23,223 nucleotides of DNA from Desulfobulbaceae bacterium UBA2775 (GTDB lineage: Bacteria; Desulfobacterota; Desulfobulbia; Desulfobulbales; Desulfocapsaceae): NCBI GenBank assembly GCA_002352445.1, contig DEIL01000266.1:1-23223 (forward strand), written 5' to 3'. The translations under genes and the position numbers were made by a program. The notes beneath the pieces were generated by a model. The model saw only the letters and a program-made list of their open reading frames with translations. It did no database searches and was not told the DNA's origin. Below are positions 6,364 through 14,426 of the stretch, in pieces. Positions within the stretch are counted from its first letter, which is position 1; every line of letters begins with the position of its first letter.

Positions 6364-9300
6364 CTAATTCTCCTTGATCAGATTAAGGAGATCATCAGTT
6401 TTCATCTTTGCACTGATGTCGCTGCCTTCAAGCAGGCTGCCGGCCAGATCGCGTTTCTCCTGATGGAGAGTTACAATTTTTTCTTCAATAGAATTCTTGC
6501 ATACCAGCCTGTAGATGGTGACGGGGCGAGTCTGACCTATCCGGTGTGCACGGTCTGAGGCCTGATCCTCTACTGCAGGGTTCCACCACGGATCCATGTG
6601 GATGACATAGTCTGCGGCCGTAAGATTGAGACCGAGTCCACCCGCTTTTAAGCTGATAAGAAAGAGATCCCCCTGGCCTGCCTGAAAGGCATCTACCCGT
6701 TCTTTGCGTTTTTTAGAGCTGGTACCACCATCAAGGTACTGGTAGTAGATAGATTGTTCATCAAGGTACTCCCGGATGATACGAAGGTGGCCGATAAACT
6801 GACTGAACACCAGAGCCTTATGTCTTCCCCCGATAAGCTCTTCTACCAGCGAGGAAAATACCTTCAGCTTTGAACTTTCAATGCTGGTGTTATCGTCCAG
6901 CAGGCGGGGGTTGCAGCAGGCCTGACGAAGTTTCATGATCTCCGTCAGGATCTGTATATGCCTGCCTTTTTTGTCTTTGCTGTTTTCCAGCTTATCAATT
7001 GCATTTTGACGAAGAGCTTCATAAAAATGGGTCTCTTCCTGGCTCATCTTCACGTCCAGGGTCACCTCAGTGCGGGAGGGCAATTCTTCCAGAACCTGTG
7101 ATTTTATTCTTCGCAGAATGAAGGGGCGGATCAACTTTTTCAGCTTTAGCCTTGCATCCCTGTCCTGATATCGTTCTATGGGGATGGCAAAACGTTCATT
7201 GAAGCTGTTCAAAGTGCCTAACAGGCCAGGATTGATAAAATGGAACAGGTTCCAGAGTTCACCCAGGTGGTTTTCAATCGGCGTCCCGGTGGTAATAAGT
7301 TTGAATTCGGCCTGCAGGGACATGGCAGCCTGAGAACGCTTGGTTGCAGCATTTTTAATTGCCTGAGCTTCATCGAGGATGACTGTCTGCCATTTTACTG
7401 AAGAGAGCAGTTCACTTTCCTGCTGGAGGAGGGTATAGGTTGTGATCAGCATATCAAACTTGCCCAGGTTTTTGATGGTTTCCTGGCGATCTTTTCCTGA
7501 AAAAAGTTTTATATTGATGGTGGGAGTGAACCGTGTTACTTCTGATTGCCAGTTAGTGGAGACGGAGGTTGGTGCGATTACAAGCGATGGTCCGTCAGCA
7601 GCAAGTTTGAGGATAATAGCAAGGGATTGTACAGTCTTCCCCAACCCCATATCATCTGCAAGGCAGCCGCCAACTCCCCAGTGGGCAAGTCTGGCAAGCC
7701 AGTAGTATCCTTCTCTCTGATAATCCCGGAGTTCGGCCTGCAGGGTGGATGGGAGCTCTGGAGTGAAATTTTGTGCGTCCCGGATTTTCCTGGTCTGTTC
7801 TTTCCATCCCTTATCCGCATCAATTTTGGTTTGAATTGCTAGTTTTTCAAGGGCTACTGCGGCAAGCGGATGAACAAGAATTTCGTCACTATCGCTGTCA
7901 CGGTATCCATCTGAAAAAATATTCATATCTTCCAGACGTTTTTTGAACTCCTGGGTAAGTGCGATAAACTGGCCGGGCGCTATTTCTACAAATCGTCCCG
8001 GCGCCGTCTTGATTTTGGTCAACAGTTCTTTAAGCTCAATGACCCTGCCTTGGTCGAGGGTGAGGTGTCCACTCATTGCAAACCAGTTTTGACGGTTTGT
8101 TCGAATCTTCAGGTTCAGGTTCTCCAGGGATGCTTTATGGGTGATGGTAAGTTTTTCTCCCTCGGGCCATTCGATTATTACTTTATCTCTGATCGTCTGC
8201 AGCTCCGTCAATGCCTGCAGGCAGTCGTCCGGATCCTGCAGATGCCATTCCCTGTCATTTTCCTGTTCCAAATCCATGGCCAGATCCAGTATGGGGCAAA
8301 GTTCTTCAACATCCTGAGCCTCTTCCTCTTCCTGTGCCAGGTTTCTTTTGGTCTGCAGCCTTTTTCCTTTAACTTCGGCCATGATGTTTTCCACACCCTG
8401 GCCGGGTTTGAGATAATGTCCTCCTTCGGCGAAGGGCTTGACAAACATCTCCAGTCGAAAACCGGTTCCGTATGGAATCAGATGAATATAAATAGTAGAA
8501 TCAGCTTCGACAAAGGTGATATTGCCCGGTCTATTGCTGGTGTGATCGGCGATTGCCGAATGGACAGTCATAAAAGAAGAAATATTACCAATGGCGGTCA
8601 ATACCTGTTCGCTTGCCGACAGAGGTACAGTCATGCCGTCTTTCCCCGTTATCTGGGCGATGCGGCGGTGATTGTCATTTATTGTAATGATTTTGATCCG
8701 GGTCGGTGTTTCCCTGTAATAGCTGATATTGTCTGAGGAGATGGGCTGAGCAAACCGGATATGGAGAAATTCGCCCCGTTCTTCTACCAGCAACTCAGGC
8801 TCTCCTGCCTCAAATTCCACAGGAGTTGTCGTCGATTCTGCCAGAAACAGCATTGGATGACCTATCATCGCAACCAGAGCCTTGTCCATATTGAAATGGT
8901 AGCTTACACCATGGGTTTCCGTATTATGAACCCTGCTAATGGCCGCACAGATTTTTCGATCCTGAGGAGTAAGGTATGTCAGTTTGTTGGTCTGATACAG
9001 TCTGGATAGAGAAATTGGCCTGCCTTTACTCCATTCACCCTTTGGTGCCAGCTTCTGTTCCCTTGGAATTATGTTGATTTTGATGCCTTCAAAAGCAACC
9101 ATCCAGGCCAGTCTGACCGATTGTTGAGGAGAGTCAGTTTCCTGTGAAGTGGCATAGATGAGTGCCTGGAGGCTGCGTTTCCATGGTTCCTCCGGCTCAA
9201 GGATGGACAGCAGAGGGAGGATGTCAAATTTTTCACGCAACTGACTGGTCACGGCAAGGTAAGAACTGTTATCGTGGAGAATAGTTGCCAGGATATCCCC

Positions 9301-10527
9301 CAGTACCAGGGTGAAAAAGTCATATTCTCCGGAGCTGGCTCTGTCGTAAAAGGAAATGAGTTCTACTTCAACGTCCGGTTGAATTGAGCTGTTGAGCCAA
9401 TATTGGCAAAGACCTGCAAAAACAACAGTCAAGGAATTCTGCTTCGATACATCCGGCAGTACAATCTCTGCCCCTTGCATTCCCCGGGAGATTTGAGAGT
9501 TCACTACTGTGGCAAGATAATTATAGGCATCATTTTCCTTTGCTTCCCTGAACTGTGACAGTGCAATTCCAATTTGATTGGCAATTGAATAGTAGTCCTT
9601 TTCTTGTTCAGAAAGTCTTGCAAGGATATAAAATAGACCAGTAGGTCCAAAAAAAGCAACGTTCTCATTGTTACTGTATTTTTTTAGAAATCCGATATCT
9701 TCTTTAAAGGAGATGAGTGCATCTTCATTTTTTCCTTTTAAAAAGAGGATAGTGCCGAGAGCCCCGGTTCCCTGGAAAGAATCTTTGTGGGTTGTCGCGA
9801 GTTCCAAAGCATCTGTGAATTTTCCGCGAAAGAGCAGTTCATTGAAGAGCAGTCTTTTAAACGGTACCTGTTCATCGATACTGATATCGGGAAATTCATC
9901 TTTGTCTGATAAAAATAGTAGTATCTCCGGATAATTTGACAGTGTTTCCTGACCATATTGCAGGACATTGCTGAGCAGATAAAACTGGAAAGAGGATGGG
10001 AGTCTACGAAACCAGCCAGAATCAAAAGGTCTGGTCATTATCTGGACGGCAGGAGGTGGAGTGGTTACAAGATCTCTGCACTGATTCTCAAGAAATTCCT
10101 GAGCATCGTCCATGAGGTCAAACTGTTGTGTATAGATGCCGATACGCATCTCCCGCATGGCACGCCAGCACCTGGTAGTCCATTTGCCGTAATAATAGGA
10201 TACGGGAGCCTCGTTTTGTATTGCCTGCGCATAGAGTTTAAAAGTATCTTCTTTGACAGCCAGTTTACTTAAAGTCTCAACAATCTCGAGGGAGCATTGC
10301 CTCTCTTTTGTGAGAATTCCAAGTTGTTCGAATTTTGAAAGGTAGTGATTGAGATTGGCAACCGTAGGCCGATTCCCCCGGGGATTTTTCAATTCCAGCT
10401 TTCGCAGACAGTTTACTATAAGAGTAGAATGAGCAGGTTCGTAGACGATGGAGATAAACTGCATGAGAGCTTGTTCAAAAGGTGACAGTCTTTTGTATTG
10501 CGCAATGAGGGAGGGCGTGGTTTCCAT
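6364..10527 (-). CDS. Large SNF2-family DNA-dependent ATPase/helicase
   Basis: 1387 residues from the ATG at 10527. The reading frame stays open to an ATG at 10587 (1407 residues), but those extra codons begin inside a dispersed repeat, so I prefer 10527; neither has a good Shine-Dalgarno. Numbering from 10587, the SNF2 ATPase core fills the last third: motif I DDMGLGKT (978-985), motif II DEAQ (1072-1075), motif III TGTPIENHLGELWN, and motif VI QASDRAHRIGQ (about 1342-1352). The core has no SWIM zinc finger. The first ~900 residues are not recognised. I see a possible winged-helix segment (about 34-105) and TPR-like helices (about 245-300), then a stretch of mixed beta-rich sequence. SNF2 proteins translocate on duplex DNA and remodel protein-DNA complexes; the target here is unknown. 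It converges on the CULT gene with a 12-bp gap. Confidence 0.9.
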   Translation of the reverse strand: METTPSLIAQYKRLSPFEQALMQFISIVYEPAHSTLIVNCLRKLELKNPRGNRPTVANLNHYLSKFEQLGILTKERQCSLEIVETLSKLAVKEDTFKLYAQAIQNEAPVSYYYGKWTTRCWRAMREMRIGIYTQQFDLMDDAQEFLENQCRDLVTTPPPAVQIMTRPFDSGWFRRLPSSFQFYLLSNVLQYGQETLSNYPEILLFLSDKDEFPDISIDEQVPFKRLLFNELLFRGKFTDALELATTHKDSFQGTGALGTILFLKGKNEDALISFKEDIGFLKKYSNNENVAFFGPTGLFYILARLSEQEKDYYSIANQIGIALSQFREAKENDAYNYLATVVNSQISRGMQGAEIVLPDVSKQNSLTVVFAGLCQYWLNSSIQPDVEVELISFYDRASSGEYDFFTLVLGDILATILHDNSSYLAVTSQLREKFDILPLLSILEPEEPWKRSLQALIYATSQETDSPQQSVRLAWMVAFEGIKINIIPREQKLAPKGEWSKGRPISLSRLYQTNKLTYLTPQDRKICAAISRVHNTETHGVSYHFNMDKALVAMIGHPMLFLAESTTTPVEFEAGEPELLVEERGEFLHIRFAQPISSDNISYYRETPTRIKIITINDNHRRIAQITGKDGMTVPLSASEQVLTAIGNISSFMTVHSAIADHTSNRPGNITFVEADSTIYIHLIPYGTGFRLEMFVKPFAEGGHYLKPGQGVENIMAEVKGKRLQTKRNLAQEEEEAQDVEELCPILDLAMDLEQENDREWHLQDPDDCLQALTELQTIRDKVIIEWPEGEKLTITHKASLENLNLKIRTNRQNWFAMSGHLTLDQGRVIELKELLTKIKTAPGRFVEIAPGQFIALTQEFKKRLEDMNIFSDGYRDSDSDEILVHPLAAVALEKLAIQTKIDADKGWKEQTRKIRDAQNFTPELPSTLQAELRDYQREGYYWLARLAHWGVGGCLADDMGLGKTVQSLAIILKLAADGPSLVIAPTSVSTNWQSEVTRFTPTINIKLFSGKDRQETIKNLGKFDMLITTYTLLQQESELLSSVKWQTVILDEAQAIKNAATKRSQAAMSLQAEFKLITTGTPIENHLGELWNLFHFINPGLLGTLNSFNERFAIPIERYQDRDARLKLKKLIRPFILRRIKSQVLEELPSRTEVTLDVKMSQEETHFYEALRQNAIDKLENSKDKKGRHIQILTEIMKLRQACCNPRLLDDNTSIESSKLKVFSSLVEELIGGRHKALVFSQFIGHLRIIREYLDEQSIYYQYLDGGTSSKKRKERVDAFQAGQGDLFLISLKAGGLGLNLTAADYVIHMDPWWNPAVEDQASDRAHRIGQTRPVTIYRLVCKNSIEEKIVTLHQEKRDLAGSLLEGSDISAKMKTDDLLNLIKEN

Positions 10528-10564
10528 GGTTGCTTTAGGGTTGTAAACAGAAAGGTCAAAAGTG

Positions 10565-10689
10565 ATGGCGTCGTAAAAACTCTTCATCTACTTCGTTGTT
10601 GCAAATTTTCTATCATTACGACGTACCCCAGTACGCCGAAATGATAGAAAATTTACACGCCTCGTATATGAAGCTTTTTACTTAGCCAT
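10565..10689. repeat. Dispersed palindromic repeat, full 125-bp copy
   Basis: Ends: ATGGCGTCGTAAAAACTC at the left and TTTTTACTTAGCCAT at the right, imperfect inverted copies. The core forms a long stem from 10603 to 10654: AAATTTTCTATCATT pairs perfectly with AATGATAGAAAATTT and the stem extends inward through ACGACGTAC / GTACGCCG with two mismatches, leaving a very short loop. The outer arms contain CTCTTCATC and TATGAAG, which also pair in part. It carries no ORF, so if mobile it would depend on a transposase elsewhere. The left end is read as ATGAAGAGTTTTTACGACGC on the minus strand and creates a false-looking start for the SNF2 gene. Confidence 0.85.
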
Positions 10690-10860
10690 TTAAGTCTTAG
10701 GGTTTTTACGAGATTGTCAAAAGTGAGGTACTCGTTTTTTCCTCTCTAGGATGGCGAAACAACAACCTGTTATCATAGCATTATTTTTTTCGGAAGAGAA
10801 CAAAAAAATAGACAACTGGTGGTCTCTGCTTAGTCAGAGTTCTTTGCAGCACCATCACAA

Positions 10861-10888
10861 TTGACAAATAGCAGTAAAGTGGTAGCAT
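10861..10888 (+). promoter_or_regulatory. Promoter of the recombinase-like gene
   Basis: A perfect TTGACA (10861-10866) is followed after 16 bp by TAGCAT (10883-10888, four of six matches). The predicted start of transcription near 10895 lies about 35 nt before the ATG at 10931, and GGAGGG (10921-10926) is the ribosome binding site 4-5 nt before that ATG. Confidence 0.5.
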
Positions 10889-10930
10889 TTCCGGGATGAT
10901 TTTGGAAAATGAGGCGTAATGGAGGGAGTG

Positions 10931-11641
10931 ATGACAGTTTTTGGTTATATTTTTCTGGCCAGGGAAAAAGAGCAACAGATACCAGAGGGAGAGCAGGAGT
11001 CAGGCTTGCAGGAATATGCTCAATCTGTTGGTCTTACTGTGGACAAATTTATTACAGAAGAGAATGTTTTACTCAGGAGTCTTTTTAAACAACGAAGAGA
11101 AGGGAGGGAGTTGTTTCGGGCTGCTCAATCTGGCGATACCGTTATCGTAATGAGAGCGGAATGGATTTTGGGGTCGGTAAGGGAAGCTTCAAGTTTGCTG
11201 TCGGTATGGAAGAAAAACGGTGTCTCACTATTTTGCGTTAACCTTGAAACCAATATTACTCTGGCTGAAAAGCGGAAGCTACTTGTCTATGAAGGGGGAA
11301 GCGGGTTGGTGCAGAAGCTGTTGGCTGCTCTGCTTCTCTGTGAGGACAGTGAACATGATGACACTATTAAAGCAACTGAACAGATTCAAAAGAGGAAGGG
11401 AAAATATCGTGGTGGTCCCGTACCGTTTGGTTGGGAGGTGAATAAGAAATGCTTTCTCGTTCAGAACCCGGAACAACAGAGGATAATTCGTGCCATTGCC
11501 ACCATGCATGAGGATCACCGGTCCTACAGTGATATTTCAGAGAAACTAAAGGAAGATTTTGATCTGCAACTCTCCCATGAGAGGATCAGAAGAATTCTCA
11601 GCTCCAGTCAAGAAAAAGAAAAAGAAGAAGCTGAAGAGTGA
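10931..11641 (+). CDS. Serine-recombinase-like protein lacking the catalytic serine
   Basis: 236 residues from ATG 10931, chosen because GGAGGG stands directly before it (an upstream in-frame ATG at 10919 would place this SD inside the gene). Residues 3-110 follow the resolvase N-terminal fold: VFGYIFLA, then GLQEYAQSVGL (25-35), SGDTVIVMRAEWILG (67-81) and NGVSLFCVN (96-104). The active site is lost: where resolvases have Tyr6-x-Arg8-x-Ser10 this has Tyr6-Ile-Phe8-Leu-Ala10, and the DRLGR motif (Arg68/Arg71) reads EWILGS. Residues 150-225, with KYRGGPVPFGWEV and NPEQQRIIRAI, resemble the DNA-binding 'recombinase' domain of large serine recombinases. The zinc ribbon and long coiled coil of those enzymes are absent. 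The tail is Lys/Glu-rich. It probably binds DNA without cutting it; the role is unknown. Confidence 0.78.
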   Translation: MTVFGYIFLAREKEQQIPEGEQESGLQEYAQSVGLTVDKFITEENVLLRSLFKQRREGRELFRAAQSGDTVIVMRAEWILGSVREASSLLSVWKKNGVSLFCVNLETNITLAEKRKLLVYEGGSGLVQKLLAALLLCEDSEHDDTIKATEQIQKRKGKYRGGPVPFGWEVNKKCFLVQNPEQQRIIRAIATMHEDHRSYSDISEKLKEDFDLQLSHERIRRILSSSQEKEKEEAEE

Positions 11642-11654
11642 ATATGCCAGTTTC

Positions 11655-13550
11655 TTAGAGACTCTGGTGCCGGGTTATCTTGGCTTCTTTTTCCTGATGC
11701 ATCAACCAGGCGGAGAGCAGCTGTTGTTGTTTAAACTGTACCAGATCTGTCCGCAATCGCTCAATTTCTTCAGAGTCTTCCGCCAGTTCAGGAGTCTGGC
11801 TGTCACGAAAGCTGTATACATAGTAGTCATCTGCCACCTGTCCCGGTTCCTCGGGAAAGGGGGATGGTGATGATAATAGAAAGGCCTGGGAGAGCAGTTC
11901 GGCTGGGAAAGAACCGTTTTGATCCTGACTCTGCTGACTGAGATATTCCGATTCATTCATCTCAAGTTCCAGCTCAGAGGCAACAGTTTTTAGTTCTTTT
12001 CCCGAGCGAATGTCAGCGAGCAGTTCTTTCGCAGTTTTTTCTGCTATCTCTTGTGATTTTGCCTTCCTGTAATCTTCCTGGAGACGATCTTTCACAGTTT
12101 CAAATGGTGGGAAATCCGGTTCTATAATGTCTTCTGCATAGAGGATGGCGTAACCTGACTGTCCTTTGATCAGTGAACTGAGTTCACCTTTGTTCAAGGT
12201 AAAAGATCTGCTGAGAAATTCCGGATCCCCTGCGATAGTCTTAGGCGGCTTGGATTGAGTAAAAAAATCTGTTTCAAGTATTTCCGCCTGGGGGTTCTCC
12301 TTGGCATAATTTTCAAGACTTCCTGCCCCGATTATTCCCTCATAAGCGCTGTTGGCAATTTGAAAGGCGATGTTTTCCGCTTCTTTTCTCTGCAATGTAC
12401 TGATAATTGATTCCCTTACATCCTGGAGTTCTCTGGTGATTGCAGGTTTAACCTCCTCGAGCAGGATTATGTGGTAGCCAAAACGGGTTTTTATCACCTC
12501 GCTGATCTCACCGGGTTTCATTGCAAAAACAGTAGTGTCAAAGATTGGAACCATACTACCCTGTTCAAAGAAACCGAGGTCACCTCCGGATGTTTTACTT
12601 GGTCCTTCGGAGTAATCTGTTGCAAGTTTCGCAAAATCTGCACCATCCTGTGCCAGTTTCAGTACTTCTGCAGCTTTTTCAGACTGTTCTGTATGGAGGG
12701 TATCCGGGTCATTTTCCTCTGCTTTGAGAAGTATATGTCTGGCATGCCGTTGCTCCGCTACTTTGTAGGAACTGAGATTGGCCTGGTAATATTCTTCTAT
12801 CTTTGTGTTATCAACCTCGATTTTCCTGCCAACTGAGTCATAGGTGAAAGCCAGATATTTTAGTTTGAGTTGAGGCTCAGTTTTATACTGTTCTTTAACA
12901 GTTTCAAACCAGTCAGATAAAATAGTATTGTCTATTTCAACTTGATCTGAGAATTCGGAAGGTGGTACCTTGACGTAATTGAGAGAAATTTTTCTATTGA
13001 CCCGGTTAAAGATATCTTCAATTTCGTAGTCGGTTGCAACTGTTACGAAACTACTGATTTCACGTGCAGCCGTCTCTGACAGCCGGTCATACTGGAGGGA
13101 GGACTCAAATTTATTAGGTGCTAACCGGTTGGATGCCAGCACAGCTTTGTACTGTTCTATACTGAAACCACCATTCTCCTGAAACTGCACCATCTCTTTA
13201 ATGATGGTTTGAACTTCTTCACTGCTGATAACCAGTCCCATTTCCTTAGCTCCCTGCCTGAGAAGGGATGTCTGGATTAACTGATTTATGACCTGCTGTT
13301 TAATGCCAAGGGATTCAGCAATTCCTTTAGGAACATTTCCGCCAAACTGGTCGCTGAGGCGCTGGTACGCTCTGTCGTAAGCCTGCTGGAATTGCTCGAA
13401 AGAAACCTCTTCGCCATTAACCACCAGGGCGGCTTCTCTGCTTCCCATCATGTTTGTACCGACACCCCAGAAAATAAAAACCAGGGCTATGATTACGACG
13501 ATGATTTGAATAAAAGTAGATTGTGCTTTTTTGCGGAGTAATTGCAGCAT
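11655..13550 (-). CDS. ppiD: PpiD/SurA-type membrane-anchored periplasmic peptidyl-prolyl isomerase
   Basis: 631 residues, about the length of E. coli PpiD (623). A single N-terminal membrane anchor (about 14-33, IIVVIIALVFIFWGVG) follows a short basic cytoplasmic start with no cleavage site. A SurA-like N-terminal chaperone domain (about 36-200) opens with ALVVNGEEVSFEQFQQAY. A parvulin rotamase domain spans about 266-368, from RHARHILLKAEE through GGDLGFF to FGYHIILLEEVKP. A second, parvulin-like C-terminal region follows. PpiD proteins sit at the periplasmic exit of the Sec translocon and help fold outer-membrane and periplasmic proteins. It is convergent with the recombinase-like gene (13 bp apart) and probably a single-gene transcript. 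No clear Shine-Dalgarno is seen before ATG 13550. Confidence 0.9.
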   Translation of the reverse strand: MLQLLRKKAQSTFIQIIVVIIALVFIFWGVGTNMMGSREAALVVNGEEVSFEQFQQAYDRAYQRLSDQFGGNVPKGIAESLGIKQQVINQLIQTSLLRQGAKEMGLVISSEEVQTIIKEMVQFQENGGFSIEQYKAVLASNRLAPNKFESSLQYDRLSETAAREISSFVTVATDYEIEDIFNRVNRKISLNYVKVPPSEFSDQVEIDNTILSDWFETVKEQYKTEPQLKLKYLAFTYDSVGRKIEVDNTKIEEYYQANLSSYKVAEQRHARHILLKAEENDPDTLHTEQSEKAAEVLKLAQDGADFAKLATDYSEGPSKTSGGDLGFFEQGSMVPIFDTTVFAMKPGEISEVIKTRFGYHIILLEEVKPAITRELQDVRESIISTLQRKEAENIAFQIANSAYEGIIGAGSLENYAKENPQAEILETDFFTQSKPPKTIAGDPEFLSRSFTLNKGELSSLIKGQSGYAILYAEDIIEPDFPPFETVKDRLQEDYRKAKSQEIAEKTAKELLADIRSGKELKTVASELELEMNESEYLSQQSQDQNGSFPAELLSQAFLLSSPSPFPEEPGQVADDYYVYSFRDSQTPELAEDSEEIERLRTDLVQFKQQQLLSAWLMHQEKEAKITRHQSL

Positions 13551-14038
13551 AGAAGTATTTTGTTCTGGTTCAGGTTAATATCAAAAACCGGGAAGCCCAT
13601 CTGTCCCGGCGGGAAAAACAAGTGGTCAACTGTAAAATTCTCCAACTGTTGAATAATACCTGTTCGATTTACTCTTTCTTGCTAGCCTGTGCAAGTAATT
13701 TCCTTTCATAAGAACTTGAATCCCGGTTGCATTACTTTCATAACAGTGAAGCGGTGTCCATCGTTGTGAAATTCATTTCATGGCTGTCAGGTAGAAAGGT
13801 TATAATTTCAGTTTGTTAAAAGGGGGCTGCTCAACGAGTGGGTAAACCTTGATATTTTATAGCTATCTATTTGAAATAAAATAAAAAAAATAGTTGTGCT
13901 TTGAAATATCTCCCGGGGGATAAATGATTCGTCATTCACTTGACAAAACGACTTGGCTATAGTAAAAAGTTCTAGTTAGTTTTTAGTGGAATCATAAAAC
14001 AACGTAGGGCATCAAATAAAATTTATAAGGAGGTTGCA
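13551..14038. other. Divergent intergenic region between ppiD and dsrC
   Basis: This 488-bp stretch has no ORF of note. It becomes strongly AT-rich from about 13800 to dsrC. It holds the dsrC promoter (13935-13963) and the strong ribosome binding site AAGGAGGT (14027-14034). A short palindrome TCCCGGCGGGA (13604-13614) near ppiD has no T-run. I see no tRNA, riboswitch or known small RNA in it, though its length leaves room for an unrecognised small RNA or upstream operators for dsrC. Confidence 0.5.
13935..13963 (+). promoter_or_regulatory. Candidate dsrC promoter
   Basis: TTCACT (13935-13940, four of six to TTGACA) is followed after 17 bp by TATAGT (13958-13963), the same -10 seen at the initiator tRNA promoter of this window. 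A perfect TTGACA at 13940-13945 overlaps but is only 12 bp from TATAGT; it could pair instead with TAAAAA at 13963-13968. The predicted leader is about 70 nt, ending in AAGGAGGT four bases before the ATG. Confidence 0.5.
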
Positions 14039-14356
14039 ATGCCAACACTTGAACACAATGGATCGACATTTGAGGTCGATGAAGATGGGTTTTTGCTCAA
14101 AGGCGATGATTTCAACGAAGATTGGGTTGATTATGTAAAAGGCGTTGAAGGAATCGGCGAGATGACTGACGAGCATCAGAAAGTTATTGACGCACTTCAA
14201 GAGTACTACAAGAAAAACGGTATTGCCCCAATGGTGCGTATTCTCTCCAAAACCACTGGTTTCCCATTGAAGAGAATTTATGAATTGTTCCCCTCCGGAC
14301 CTGGAAAGGGAGCCTGTAAAATGGCTGGTCTGCCAAAGCCGACAGGTTGTGTATAA
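14039..14356 (+). CDS. dsrC: DsrC sulfur-carrier protein of dissimilatory sulfite reduction
   Basis: 105 residues, full length. DsrC is the soluble partner of siroheme sulfite reductase DsrAB. It accepts sulfur as a trisulfide between two C-terminal cysteines, which is then reduced by the membrane complex DsrMKJOP. Both cysteines are present in the flexible arm: Cys93 and penultimate Cys104, eleven apart, in GACKMAGLPKPTGCV. Other family marks are WVDYVKGVEGIGEMTDEH (25-44, shifted by a residue or two) and KKNGIAPMVRILSKTTGFPLK. As in many sulfate reducers it is not next to dsrAB here but a solitary gene. Strong promoter, near-perfect Shine-Dalgarno and its own terminator suggest high expression. 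Having both cysteines separates it from regulatory or TusE-like relatives that keep only one. Confidence 0.97.
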   Translation: MPTLEHNGSTFEVDEDGFLLKGDDFNEDWVDYVKGVEGIGEMTDEHQKVIDALQEYYKKNGIAPMVRILSKTTGFPLKRIYELFPSGPGKGACKMAGLPKPTGCV

Positions 14357-14389
14357 GTAGCTACAATCTTCTTGATTGGAATTTAAGAA

Positions 14390-14423
14390 GGAGACATCTC
14401 TTGTTGGGATGTTTCCTTTTTTT
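14390..14423 (+). terminator. Rho-independent terminator of dsrC
   Basis: GGAGACATC (14390-14398) pairs with GATGTTTCC (14408-14416), with one G-T wobble and a 9-nt loop, followed by seven T (14417-14423). It lies 34 bp after the dsrC stop and directly before the end of the convergent ATP-grasp gene. The opposite strand has only a poor T-run, so it acts mainly on dsrC. Confidence 0.85.
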
Positions 14424-14426
14424 ATT

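Noticed and set aside
8050..8736. 228-codon open frame opposite the SNF2 gene
   Set aside because: It lies wholly within the SNF2 coding region on the other strand, has no ribosome site or recognisable domain, and its composition reads as an antisense shadow.
11609..11641. Purine-rich AAAGAAAAAGAAG tract as a simple-sequence repeat or phase-variation site
   Set aside because: It encodes the Lys/Glu-rich tail of the recombinase-like protein and is too irregular for a slippage tract.
13604..13614. Palindrome TCCCGGCGGGA upstream of ppiD
   Set aside because: Only five base pairs, with no T-run and no second copy nearby; likely chance.
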